From positions 434,001-498,000 of the forward strand of contig CM057058.1 in assembly GCA_029945375.1 (NCBI GenBank): DNA of 64,000 nt, written 5' to 3'. A program made the position numbers and the translations under genes. Positions 11,499 to 24,000 of this stretch are shown one piece after another. This DNA comes from Agaricus subrufescens (taxonomy: Eukaryota > Basidiomycota > Agaricomycetes > Agaricales > Agaricaceae). Below the pieces are notes generated by a model. It was not told the DNA's origin. It searched no databases and was given only the letters and a program-made list of their open reading frames with translations. Every line of letters begins with the position of its first letter. Positions within the stretch are counted from its first letter, which is position 1.

Positions 11499-14215
11499 AT
11501 GCGTCCAGAAATGCTTTCTTGTTATGCTGAGGACTTTCTCAACGAGCTTGCCCCGTTCACGCCCAGTAGCAGATGGGTCAAAGATGCCCTCGCCCATTTG
11601 AAGGACAAGGGGCTGCTGCTAGAAATACCTGCAGACCCTTCTTCCACCACAACGGTTTCAGGTGGCAGAAAGACCAAGAAGGCTGCTCGACGAAGAGCAA
11701 GTGCAGTACCAGATAGTGGAGCTCTGAAGGCCAAAGTCGACGCCAAAGTATGTGTTCCATGCTACCTACATTAGAGCGCAGTAGCAGATGATCAGGACAG
11801 GACACACCTTCACTGCAATGGAAGTCATATGGAACCACGCCACCTCGAGAAATGAGAGCAAACGAAAAGCAGGTTTTCAAGCCGCTGGAAGATATCGTGC
11901 AAGCACTACTTGAGTGCCCCAGTCCTGATGGCGACAGAAAGCACAATGGATGCAGCTATAGGGACTGTCCCGATCAACCAATAGAATCACAAATTGAGGG
12001 CTGTAATTTCAAAGTCGACGCTGTGCTAGTTGACCCCGAGCCTGGCGAAAAATTGGAGATTGGAACGGCGGCGGCGGGGACAGCAAGTGCGAGGAAAGCC
12101 AAGAAACGAGTAGCCGGTAAAAAAAAGGTTGATCGCAAAGCGTCGAAGACTGGTTTGAAGGCGGTGGAGATAGCAGTTCCAATGGAATTCAAGAAAGATG
12201 TTGGTGAAAATATATATAACGTAGGTGATGGAGATGCTGTTTTGTCACTTTTGTCTCATAATTTGCTGCAGAATCGAGACCAATTGGTGTCCGCGGTCAA
12301 CCACATCATGAATGACGACCCTAGCAGGAAGTGGGTATATGGAGTACGTCCTAGTTTCCTTTCATCTCCATTATCGTGACTAATGGCACAAAGATTACAA
12401 TCGAAAACACTGAGATGTCCCTCTGGTACTTTTCACGGTCATACTCGATGAAATCTGATACTTTTAATTTCACCAAAGTAAGCATACCCTGTTTATTTGT
12501 GAGCATCTATCTCACATCTATCCAGGATTTCGACAAGTTCATTCGCACATTCTTATCCTTCCTATATGCAACTCACGAGGAACTGGGTTATGACACATCC
12601 ATTGAGCAGATATATGCGAACGACACATGGCACACCGTATACAAAATGAAGACAGAGGGCGGTCTCAAGTACTACAAGACTTTACAACCACTGTTCAATC
12701 CTCGTACCCTGTGCATCACAGGTCGAAAGTCGCGCGTGTGGAGGGTCATCGAAGTGGTTGATACAAAGAATTTGGAGCCCAAGCCGAATGCGCCGGAGGT
12801 CGTTCTAAAGGATTGCTGGGTGGACAGAGACGACCTGACAGAAATGGAGAAACAACAGAAAATCTTCGAACAGCTTGCAGAGGTTAAGGAGGATGATTAT
12901 GATTGGGCACCCGACGGACTGAAGACCAGGCTGCGGGATGGACTCGCGCATCCAGAGAAGTATTTCATGAAGATACTATCGGGTTGGGACCTGGGCTTGA
13001 ACAAGGCCAAACCCGATTTTCGTCCCGATCCTGATTTGCTCCCACCTCTATTCGAGCGGTCTAGGGTGGGTAAGAAGCATGCCTCCCGTAACACTCAAAG
13101 ACTTCCAACTCCATTAAATACATCCCACACATCAGCACCACGTCTAGCTGCTTCCTCTCTCCCGGACTACAAAGGGCGTCGCTTCAATATCAAACGGCAC
13201 TACCGTGTCATCTATGCCGAAGTTGGTCAATCACTTGCCCATACAACTAGTCTGTCAGATGCGGTGCGAGCATTTGAAGATATCTTTGTTGGTGAGTGTT
13301 GTCATTTGCAACATGCGTGACGCCTATCTCATGTACATTCAGCAATAACTCTTCTCTATTTGGCACGTTGGGTACACCGAGACATCAGTGAGGGTAACAT
13401 CATCTTGGTGCGCGGGAAGGGTGGGATCAGGGCAAAGTTGAGTGATCTGGAGTATGCGCGGTCTTTTGAGAGCAGGGACGGGGTTGTAAGCACTGATCCC
13501 AAGACGGTATGACTTTTGTTGGGTTGTGTCTGATTCTATCTGATGTCGAGCCACATAGGGAACCCCATACTTCATGCCGGTAGAAATTGATAAAGGATCA
13601 TTTCTTTATCCAAAAATCTCTAAAATGAGGCCATCTCTAGCCCGCGTCTCCACCGAGAACAAGGTCGCTTCAGTTTTGACATACAGTTTTGCGCATGACC
13701 TGGAGTCGTTATGGTGGATCATGGTATGGATCATCGTTGTACGAATCAAGAATGGATGGAATGATTTCCAATCGGTCTTTACGACTATCAACTTACCCTT
13801 TGAACCAAGACAGGACTTCTTCTTACACGCCAATGAAGATTATCTCGAAACACTGACTGACCAAGCGCTTTGTGACTGCGACGCTCCCAAACTCCTTGAC
13901 AGTTATAATCGATGCCTTTGCGAATTCTATGAAAAAGGTGAACGACAAAACATTGACAGTTATCAATTCTTCTATGAGGAAATATGGAAAGAAATGGAGC
14001 CGATCATTCCGGAAATGTCCAATGTTATAATGGAACTTGAAAACCCGCATGATCGTACCCCGCCTTCTCTTAAGCGTCGTAAGGGAGATACGAAGAGGGC
14101 GAGATCTGTCAGTGACTCAGATAGTCATACGGCTGCAGAAGAAGGTTCATCTAAAAAGAAATTGAAAGCGAGTAGAGATGTCTTTGAAGATGCAGATCGA
14201 AGTGGAGACGACTAA
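11499..14215 (+). CDS. FunK1-type protein kinase, copy B
   Basis: This is a predicted fungal-type (FunK1) serine/threonine protein kinase. The N-terminal exon starts at ATG 11499 (MRPEMLSCYAEDFLNELAP). It is followed by a Lys/Arg-rich linker, then a conserved block with FDKFIRTFLSFLYATHEELG (about 12533), YKTLQPLFNPRTLCI and RHYRVIYAEVGQSL. The catalytic loop is VHRDISEGNIILV (about 13374), and the DFG position reads SDLEYA, a non-canonical metal-binding motif frequent in this family. The C-lobe follows in the last exon (PYFMPVEI, then SFAHDLESLWWIMVWI). The tail is polar and basic (SLKRRKGDTKRARS) and ends at TAA 14213. At least four short introns are needed. I find no stop in the exons, unlike copy A. 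The substrate is unknown. Confidence 0.82.
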
Positions 14216-14366
14216 GGGAAGGATCTTACAGGCTAGGATTTGGGCACGATACTGCGGGAATAACAGGATAGCGGATAAACGCGGTGTCTGAAGAACAATG
14301 GCTACGTGTTTTGCATGCTTCGAATACTTAACACTCGTATATTGTTTTGCTAATGTGAAAGCCTGA
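14216..14366 (+). other. Copy B 3' flank
   Basis: A short non-coding spacer between copy B and the duplicated RFC1 3' flank that opens copy C. I see nothing distinctive in it. Confidence 0.4.
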
Positions 14367-15870
14367 TAGAACATGCACCCTATGGAGGATTTTAACTATA
14401 ATATCGTCTTGATTCATTATTTTCGCTGGATGCTTTCGTCGGGCCCTTCTACCTGCCTATTGTATGTTGTCTAGATGATACGATAGGTCTGTTGATTGAT
14501 TGACAATTTGACTGTTTGCTTGTACATGTCTATTTAGAGTTTCTGTAACACGTGGCTTTATTTAGCAGCACATCCACATACTCAAACACACCTTCAAAAA
14601 AACATAGCCGCAGTCATGCATCATGGAATGTTTGTTTGTTCTGCTGAACACTCCATTCCCCACATGTCTAAAGTTATAATGAAACTTGAAGACCCGCATT
14701 TGCGTCCCCCATCTCCTCCCGAGTTTTGTTACGGAGATGCGGTAGCCAGGAAGAAGCGGGATATGTCAGTGTCTCACATAGGAATATGGCTCCAGAAGAA
14801 GGTTTGTCAAAAAAGAAATCTAAAGCGGGTGAAGATGTCTTTGAAGATGGAAGTGGGGACGATTGAGGGAAGGACGGTGTAGACCAAGGGGGTGGCATCG
14901 GAGAAATCCGAGCTTTCAACCGTCGTTGCCTCCTCGATGACAAGTGTCCGGAGTCCTCATAGGGACTTTACCAAATTTAGTCAATCTGCGTATGATTAGA
15001 TTACATGGGTGCAGACAAATCTATCCAAAATCCTTGTTTTTGGGAACGTTTGGGCGCTGTTTCGGCCTCCATTGCTCGCTTCGTCTCATCCTTCAACCTT
15101 TCAAAATGGCAGCTTATTAGGATTCCACTCCTTTGCAAATTTAAGTCTTTCTGGCTCGGGAACTTGCATGCCTTTTACTCTGCCGACAGATTGCTGGCCA
15201 CTCCTATGTAACAGTACATGAGGTTGTAGCCTCCCTCAATTGCTCAAGCAAAAGGCAGAGTTTTGCCCTTATAGGATTTGTAAAAGACAAAATCTAAGCA
15301 GTGACATCCAATCTAATCAGATGCAGATTAACCAAATTTGGCAAAGTCCCTATGAGGACTCCGGACACTTGTCATCGAGGAGGCAACGACGGTTGAAAGC
15401 TCGGATTTCTCCGGTGCCATCCCCTTGGTGTAGATCAGGATTAGTGTGGTGACTGAAGGATAATGACTACACGCTTCAGGAGTGAGGTTCTATTGTCTTC
15501 CACATTTCCGCATGTTTAAACTACCTTACTAGTATAGCCGAATTATTGTACCTTGAAATTTCGGACTCTAATGTAGTGTTTTCAATTCCGTCATCAATTG
15601 TTCTATCTGTAAACATCATATCATGGATCATGAGTGTTTCTTTGGATATGTCTAATTATAGACTAGATTCGTTGCTTTTCTTTTCGCCTCCAGCATATAG
15701 TGCACCGCAACAAAAGCAAAGCTCCCAGAGTCGTTAGAATGTACTTGTTTAGATTTACCCCGTGCATACAAGGCATTGGTACACCAAGCACAATATGACA
15801 AATTATCTTATTTCCTCCGATCAATGAGTTTGTGTGTTGTAAGCGCATGTTCACATAGCTCAATTGGGGG
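14367..15870 (+). pseudogene. FunK1 copy C, deletion remnant
   Basis: This is a collapsed third copy. It opens with a duplicate of the RFC1 3' flank, keeps only the first few codons of the FunK1 gene (ATG near 14616, then VCSAEHS), and jumps directly to the kinase 3' end (CCACATGTCTAAAGTTATAATG, like copies A and B). It then continues into the copy A 3' flank. Nearly the whole kinase has been deleted between. The remnant is split by a 543-bp hAT-like MITE. It cannot encode a kinase. Confidence 0.8.
14885..15427. mobile_element. hAT-like MITE with 8-bp TSD
   Basis: Terminal inverted repeats of about 110 bp face each other: the left end starts CAAGGGGGTGGCATCGGAG and the right end is ...CCATCCCCTTG, its near-exact complement. 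The flanking 8-bp duplications are GTGTAGAC (14877-14884) and GTGTAGAT (15428-15435), identical at 7 of 8 bases. The paralogous empty site in FunK1 copy A reads GTGCGGAC once (9419-9426). The 543-bp length, lack of a transposase frame, 8-bp TSD and CAAGG-type ends suggest a non-autonomous hAT element. The superfamily call is inference. Confidence 0.85.
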
Positions 15871-16401
15871 CTACAACAAATGTGCGGATTCCGCGTGCGG
15901 GTGCAGACAAATGTGGACAGACGCGGGAAAGGGAGCGGGTAAATACCAAACATGCACCAAGATATTATAAGTACTGAGGCTCAGTAATGCACTGAAGCAT
16001 TATTGATTGACACTTACAAGCCTGTAGTTCCCATTAGGCCTCTATAGAGAGTCTCTTATGGGCACAAAAGCCCTTACGGAAGCTGAGCTAAAATTCCCCG
16101 GGTTTGAGTGGGGATGACGCGGACAAGCCTCATTTTTGACGCGGACTGAGGACGCATTGGCGGGGACGCAGCACAGCATCCAGCGGATGCCTTTGTGTTT
16201 TACCCGGGACAGGGGCCGAGAGCCTGGGACACAGCTGGGCTGCCTGATTCAAATAACCAATCAAATGATAATATATATTAAAGTTTGATCTTATGCTTCC
16301 AAAACATTATAGACATATTAGGTGACTAAAAAAAGGTACAGCAACAATGATAGAGATACAAAGGCAACAACGGCGGCTAAGAGTTCAAGGGAGAGGGGGC
16401 C
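15871..16401. other. Intergenic, no gene recognised
   Basis: After the duplication border (CTCAATTGGG) the sequence becomes unique in this window. No coding region or repeat is recognised up to the solo LTR. Confidence 0.45.
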
Positions 16402-16953
16402 TGTTATAGTGACCCCGGCCCAGTCCTAAGCTGGGGCGATATGCCACTACCGATAACGCAGTTACTAATAGAGCGTATCAAAGGAGCCTTCTCGGTTGAA
16501 TGGAGATTCAACTTCAAAGGTGATAATACTGAGATGATTATACAAGCAAGAGAGGGAGCTTAGTAATTAAGACTTATAGGTTCTAGAGCTTTTAGATAAA
16601 GGCTTAGTATTAGTCTCCACCTAACCAAGTAGAAACATTGTTTCTACATGGTTGAGTTGAGGGGGTTTATATACTACAGCGAGTATCTACTTATGTAATA
16701 CTAATAAGAGTCATATCCAGTTGTAATTAGTCATAATAAGTCATATCAAGTCATAACTAATCATAATGAGTCATATCAGGTCATATAAGTCCTCCAAGTC
16801 AGTATAAGTCAAAATGATTCATAACTGTGAGTTGGAAGATTCTTGACTTTGCTGACTAAGAAATATTACATAAGAAAAGAGAAACAATATTCAATACAAT
16901 TACATCAGCAAAGGTAGGCATATTAGATAAGAAAAGAAATTGAAATCATAACA
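16402..16953 (-). mobile_element. Solo LTR of the chromovirus family
   Basis: This 552-bp copy is the reverse complement of the LTR at 30431-30980. It starts TGTTATAGTGACC and ends GAAATCATAACA on the plus strand. It is flanked by the 5-bp duplication GGGCC (16397-16401 and 16954-16958), so it is a genuine insertion reduced by LTR-LTR recombination. Confidence 0.92.
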
Positions 16954-16993
16954 GGGCCTGGAGAAGAAATGAAAGGCTGGCTGGGCAAAGCAG

Positions 16994-19671
16994 CTACATT
17001 TTCTGTAAGTGAATCTCAATATATTCCTTGGACCATTTTTCCACCTTTGATACTGCTCTTCGGGCATCGGCCAGGCCATGAAGCATCAGACGCCATTCAG
17101 TCACATTGAGAGGTTTTCCCAACTTACCCAAAGTGGGGAGGTTATCAAGCATGGCAGCATTTGCCTGCTTGGCATTCATGGCAGCCAGTATGTGCTTTCC
17201 CCAATTCAGAGGCTCATCACTATTGGCACATTTGTCACAGAAGACAGCCTCAGTGCGTTTTTCCCAAAACCTCTCAGCATGCTTGGACCAATGACCCATA
17301 TCCAAGCCACAACCTTCAAATACCCAGCATTGGGGAAGCCATGACACTTTTGCTGTGTAAAAATGATCGCCTAGAGGGAAAGTCAGCCAGGAGAAAGCAA
17401 ACCATACCTTAACAATATGACTTACCTGTGAATTGCACATACATGCCAGATAAGAGGTCATATTCCTCATCAGTGAGATCATCATCAACATACTCTATGC
17501 CGCTCGTGTCTTGCACAATGAACATTAGGTGAGGGTTATTATAACATCTGCAAGGCCCTTGTAAAGCCTCCAATGGGTCCATGAACTCCAGAGCTCAATG
17601 ATGTGTGAAGCCACCCCACATCAATGCAGCACAAGCTCTGGAAGAACTCATAATTTCCCAACATTGGCACTGGTAAAATGAGAGGTCCTCCAGGCTGAAC
17701 ATGTGGTTCAACAATCTCATAGGCATGCAACTAGACCTGGGGTAATCGGACTCAGCTACAGGCAGAACATCCCGACAACATACAGTGTGAAAATGCACAC
17801 CATCCATCACCAACTCCCGTAAGATTGCTGTTTTGTTGAGTCAATTGCACCGAACATCATCTAATCTTTCTCTCAGATGACATACCATCATCGCCGTTGC
17901 AGCCATTGGGACCGCAATATTCCATGGCACTGTTCTAGACTTGTCAAAGTCAAACATATACCAGGTTTCCTGCTTCCGGGTTATAGTTCGTATGGATTTT
18001 ACTGCAGACGAGTATGCCAGACCCAATCTGTTTTCATCCACTAGATCCCGAACCTTGCATGGTGGATGTGTAGCGTCTTTGGCTGCCAACAGTTGGATAT
18101 AAGGAGAGGCCATTTTTGCTAAAGGTGAATAGAAGAAACAGTTGTTGAGAGGTGCTGATTGAATTCCAACCACAGCCTTTAAAGATCTTCTTTCAACTTC
18201 AGGCATCCAGGAGATGTGATTGTCAGGAGGAGGAAGGGGTAGGGGAATGACCCAGCCATAATACTCGTATAGCAAGCGACTGACTTCTGATCCTAAGTGT
18301 TCTGACAAATGTTCTTCAGGTGTTTTGGCAGGCACTACATGACTAGGCAGGGGTTCCACATAATCCTCTTCATTGGGATCTTCTCCCTACTCTTGACAAC
18401 AGTCCCACTCATTGTCAAAAGTGTTGTACTTCTTTTGCTTGTCGCTGTAACTGTTCAAAGTGTCTTTGCACTCATTGTTCCTGACACGTGCTCTTACAAA
18501 CTTGGGAGGTTCTGCGTCATCCCAATCCCAAACAAACACTGGGCATGAAGTCCTCAGCAGCTGCCTCAAGTGGGACTTGTGTGCTTGTTCTGCTTTGGCA
18601 GTCTCTTTCTCCAGCTTTCTACGGTGTCTTTCCTCCTGCTGCTTGAAAAAGGGCTCCCACACAGAACGGCCGGATCCGTAGTCCCACACGGGGTCTCCGT
18701 GCTGATTTATCCACACTCATTCCTCAGGTCGGGACACGCTTGTGCCCACTTTCTTCTGTAGAGAGGAGGACAGTGGTTGAGAAGATGTTGAAGGGTTGGA
18801 GGAGGAAATGATCGGTAGGTTGTCTAAAGGGTTCCCAACCACAGGTAGTTCATCAGGATAATTGTCAAAGGTTGTATAGGATGCGTGCGACTTGTAAGAT
18901 GATGGAGAGGTAGATAGCCATGTTGTAGCATTTTGAAGGCATTCAGGAGGTGGAATGATCAGCAGGAAGTCAAGATATGTAGACGACCGCTGCTCTTGCT
19001 CACTCCAACGGTACCACACTGGCACATTATGTTCTACAAACCATTCTGCCCTTGGTTGTTGTGGGGCTTGGCCAGGATGGAGCAAAAACAAGCTGACTCG
19101 ATCGACCTGCCACCAATTTTGCAGGAGCTGGGAGGTATGAATGGTGTTGACTTGAGTCGCATTCACTTTGTTTGATCTCTTAAATACCACCATCTTGAAC
19201 CAATCGGGAGGGGAGACCTTCTGCAAATTCTGGCCCATTAGGGACCTTTCTTGTGGACCAGTACAGTAGCCCTATCCACATAGCAAACCAATCATGACCT
19301 TTGGTGATGTGGTCCATGGCCATGGCCCAACTGGGGAAAGTTTTGTGATAATGGCAACAACGAGGAGGAAAAGGAAGAGCATATTGGAGACCATACGCAT
19401 TGTGAAGAATCTCGCAAGTCTCCCACAACATGTAATCAATCTCCAGCCATTTATCACTATAGAATGGTGGTAGTCTATAACCAACACCATCTTTGCACAG
19501 CAGTTTGTTTGGGATAACGCCTAATGGTCCAAACCAGACACCTGTATATGGCACCAGTTGTTTTGGAACAAAGCCTAGCCACTCAGTACCAGCACTCCAC
19601 CAGCATGGCTGTTGAAAATTGGCAGCCGCAGAGATACCTTCCTTGAACTTCCAGGGCTTTGGTGCAGCCGG
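16994..19671 (-). pseudogene. Agaricomycete repeat-family protein, decayed
   Basis: This is a coding relic of a family common in agaricomycete genomes but with no function I can name. Reading from 19671 leftwards, conserved-looking blocks are WWSAGTEWLGFVPKQLVPYT, DWFAMWIGLLYWSTRKVP, PPDWFKMVVFKRSNKVN, VWINQHGDPVWDYGSG and DHFYTAKVSWLPQCWVFEGC, ending HLQKM at 16994. Lesions are a frameshift near 19215-19225, in-frame TGA at 18717-18719 (probable CGA), in-frame TAG near 18387 (probable CAG), and another frameshift near 17700. The 5' part is cut by the LTR-like repeat at 19672. It may belong to a transposon, but no termini are visible. Confidence 0.7.
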
Positions 19672-21035
19672 TGTTATGGCCCCAGCCGTTTTACGCGTGA
19701 AAATATATGTTTAATGCGGTTAGGTGTACGTATTAAGTTCGAGAATGAACAATTGATCACCCAGTTAGAGATAATCTCAGTCGAGGACATGTGTGAAGAG
19801 AGGTTGACCTAGGGGACAGTCGAGATTGCATCCGCGATTCCTAGCAGGAAAACTGTACTGCTAGGGGAAATATAATCGTGTTCAAGGACTTTAAAACGGA
19901 AGTCTCGAGGCTGAGTCTAGGGAGACTTTATTGGGAATTATCATCGAGACTGGCTATGGGATGGCTCGAGGACTTAGCGGAATGCAGTTCCTTCAGCGGA
20001 CCTTATGCTAAACCGAATCTATAACTACTACCTGCCTAATAAGGAAAGGGCTAGGAAGTAGACAACTTACACATGTCGGGACTGAATTAACCTGAAGCGA
20101 GACTGTTGGAATTGTCAGTCGAGGCTCTGGATCAGGCAGTAATAGTGATAATCTCGAAGCAACTAAAGGTGAGATAGAAGCATAGTCTAATCAAGGACAT
20201 CTTATCGACGGGATAATCAGTGGGGGATGCACCTCGAGAGTGTCTAGACTAGGGTTTAGGGTTGGGAGCTCGCTAGCCAATGAGGAGCGGGAGATTAGAC
20301 AAGTGCGATGTTCGGTCAAGGAGACTGTTGATTGGTGGAGAAAGATGAGTCAAGGAGACTATACCCATTCAGTGCTGGATACGGACTTGGTTATCTGTTT
20401 CATATTTGTTTATTTTGTCTCAGTTTTTTATTGTGTATCGTATATAGTCGCCAGTCGAGGACAAGGTTCAGGATTGAATCTTTGCCCAAGCGCTGTGCAA
20501 GTGAAATCAAGTTTGGTTAAACTTCGCAGTGTTCTAAGCATTTCTTAAGTTCTTTCTCGACTTGGAAGGTCTTGTGTTCTGCTCAAGAGAGTATCTTCAC
20601 TGGTCTAATAGGATTGCGATAGCATTCGGTGCTAGCTCAACTTGTCTTGCAGTCTGTCTCGAAGCGTGAAGGCAGGTCAAGGCTCTCTGAGTTTGTTGAG
20701 GCATCACTAGGGCGGACTCGCTACCCCTCCTAGATAGGTGTCTAACCCATCCTATTGAGGACAGTTGTCGCGAGCTTAGCCACTCGTCGCAAAGGTTCTA
20801 ATCGAAATGGCATAGGTCTGGAAGAGGATTCTATTCAGTCGAGACTTGTTTCACATTTCTATTCTACCCCTATTTTCATTTAATACTTAATTGAGACGCT
20901 TACTTTCACTTTCTTTCTGATTTATTCTCCCCACAAACTGCACTCAAGACTCGGTGTAATTCAAAGGGTTGCATTCACATTTGATTTTATATTTTTTATT
21001 TTATTTTCCACATTCACACTGATCTAGTCTCTTCA
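19672..21035 (+). repeat. LTR-like 1.36-kb repeat, copy 1
   Basis: It begins TGTTATGGCCCCAGCC and ends ACTGATCTAGTCTCTTCA. The same sequence recurs inverted at 61908-63842, where it is enlarged by a solo LTR. The TG...CA ends, length and lack of coding suggest an LTR or TRIM-type element. No flanking duplication is found, and both copies are preceded by CCGG. There is no coding content. Confidence 0.75.
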
Positions 21036-24000
21036 GCGTCAGTACATCTGTGAGGCACTCCATGTACCACTTGTCTCCTCTCTCTCCCTTCCTCTTCATG
21101 AATGAGCTCCTGCCTCTCCTCCTGCAGACGTCGAATGCTGATAGTGATCATGAGGGAATGGCTCAACGCTCCCAATTGCTCATGGGCACTTTGATCAACA
21201 CAGTAATAGCCCATGAGTTCTGATGATACTGAGTCAAAAGGTGCCTCTTCATACATGATACATTATCACTTCAACTGTGTAGAGCCTACAAATGCAGAAA
21301 CAAGTCTATAATCAGAAACCGATTATTAGACTAATGAATTGGGTGTGCATACAGATTAGGTGTATTGTTGATTGGGATGGCCTAGTGAATGGGTACTGCA
21401 GTCAACAGTGCAGCCAGCACTCAATTGGCTGTTGACCATGCGAGTTATGAAGGTGATCTTGATGTAGGGGTGAAAACCTGCTTCCCCAATTAGGCTTTGG
21501 TGGAGCGCATAGACTGGAGAATAACAGGTATGGATGGACAAGTTGCCTTGCTGAGCAGGCCCTGGTGGAGGCATAGAACGGGGGCAAGAGGTCAGATTGA
21601 GATATGCGTGAGTCACGAAGACATGAGCAATGGCATGTCTAAGTTTGATATCACGTGACTTTGTTGATCACTTCATGAAATCGTTGAATTGCTGTGTCAC
21701 TGACTTTGTAGGGTTTAAAAATTCTTAGGCACAGATGAGAACTCATACAGAGTAGGCAGAAGAAGCAGAATGTATTACATATAGACTTTCAAGCTACATG
21801 TTCAGGGAAAAGCAAGAACTAAGTGCATTATGCATACCCTTTAATCAAGGTGGACAGGTGCAACACTACTTCTATCAATGATACTCCAGCGATTTCTATC
21901 CCATACCCTTCCAATAAGACACTGCACCGTATTTAGATCAACCAGCTCAACTGGTCCCATCTCTGAGTAGTAAAAAAGATTGTTTTCAACCCATGTTTTA
22001 AGTGTTTCAACAACAACATAAATGATTGTTGAAGGTGTTGAAAGACCTAACTGAGGTGTTGCTGGTAGATGCAAGACAAGAACACGTTTTGCTTGTCCAA
22101 AAAATGTTCTTCTTACATATTCTGGTGTTTGATTTCGATGATGAGCATGTTTATCCACCATCTGATAGTACTAGAATCAAAATGTTGTTTAGATTAATTG
22201 ATAGATTTTGATACTAAAGATATTTTACCTTTATATATGTAGCATCTCTTGAGTCTTCACTCCGCTGAACCATGTCATGACATACAATAGTATCTCCATG
22301 TGGAAGACATGTTATCCTACCATACTGTGTGATAGGTTCATTGAGGTTGACAACAGCTTGAATATCAGCTTTACGTTTTTCAAACTGAGTAGCAAGTGCT
22401 GCATAAAGCTTATCATGGAGTTGTGTTGTGATAACATCTTGCTTTCGTGGTTGATGCAGCTTGTGAGATGGATCTATAAATATAATTTCAGCTCAAGAAT
22501 ATTGAAATATGGTAGAAACTTACATAGATCTGAGACAAATGCATTTCTTGAATATTTTTCTACCTTGGGGCTAAGACATAACTCTGAGTGAGCATTATAT
22601 TTTAGCCAAATTTGATCAAGCTGTGCCATTGCTATAACAAAAGAACTGATGGATGCATATGGATGTTGCCTGCTCCTGATAGAAGGAAGAAGAGTGTTAC
22701 AGTGCCGCTCCATGGGAAAGGCCCAGTATGTCCAAACGGGACCAGCAGACCAGATGCCCCAAGCAATATGAAGAAGAGCATGTATTGTTAGTGGACAAGC
22801 TGATAGTCGGTGGGGTTGATGATGGTAGTATAATCTACTCCAAATTAGAATTTACTCATATAATTATAAATATCAAGCTTACCTCTCATACTCTTCTACC
22901 CACAATTGAAAACCACCATCAATTTGGTCCAACATCTCTTCATCAATCTCAAGTTCAAGACACATTTTGAGAAGCTCCACAAGTTTCATGAAGTGCTTGT
23001 AATAGAGTGGTCTTTGAAATTTGTTGAGTAAAACGATTGGAACAATATAGAGAGTCCAGTTTGAATACATTTCAGAAGTCATTTGACCTCGCTGAGTGGC
23101 AATATTAGGTACTGGTGTACCAAACACTGAAGGAATTGTTGATTTTGATGCAGCTGTTTTTTCTCCAATTTCTTTCCAATCCACAGGTGAAATGACATAT
23201 GATTCCCCTTCATGATTAAGATCCTTGAAACTTGCTGTCCAGAATAAGATGAGATTGGGCATTAAATTTTCCCATATGAGGTGCATGAAGTCAAAGGGAA
23301 ATGATGCTGGAAAAGAAATTGAAGTGACTGCACTGAGAATAGGAATGCCTTTGATGCCATAGCATTTTGAAAGGTGGTCATATGCTACACGAGTTGTCGC
23401 TTTCTGTACCTCCTTGGCTTGAGCCATCAACTCATCATGAATACATATAGGAAGTTGGGCCAGATTGTATAGTGGAGGATCAGATTGTGGAAATCGTCAG
23501 AGGGGGACACAATATGTTCAAGATGTATCACCATGGATACCAGTGATGTTGTATACACAACAGGGGCTGATCCCATTTGACCCTTTCATACACATGATGA
23601 GGGCCATGGCAGGGATATCACCAAACACCAAAAGAAGATAGGCATGAAGTAGAAAAAGAGATTTTCCAATCCCATCAAAAGCTTGACTCCAACTTTGAGT
23701 TGAATTAGCTCCTGTACAAGAGGCCAGAGAAATGAATCCATATCCCATGGTTTTTTAGGGCCTGGAACTGTCCCAACGTTTATGCAAAACTGCTTTTGAA
23801 AGCAAATTTCTGGGGGGGGATTATAGTTGAATAGAATGATGGGCCAACATGTTTTATTGCGTTGCTTGAATGGAGCAAATCCATCAGTGGAAAGTCCCAG
23901 AGCAATATCACATTCATCAGAAAAATAGAAGAATGGCTGGTCACCACTTGCAGGGACAACCTGAGTCAGCAACGATTGGTAGTGAAGTCCATCAAAGATG

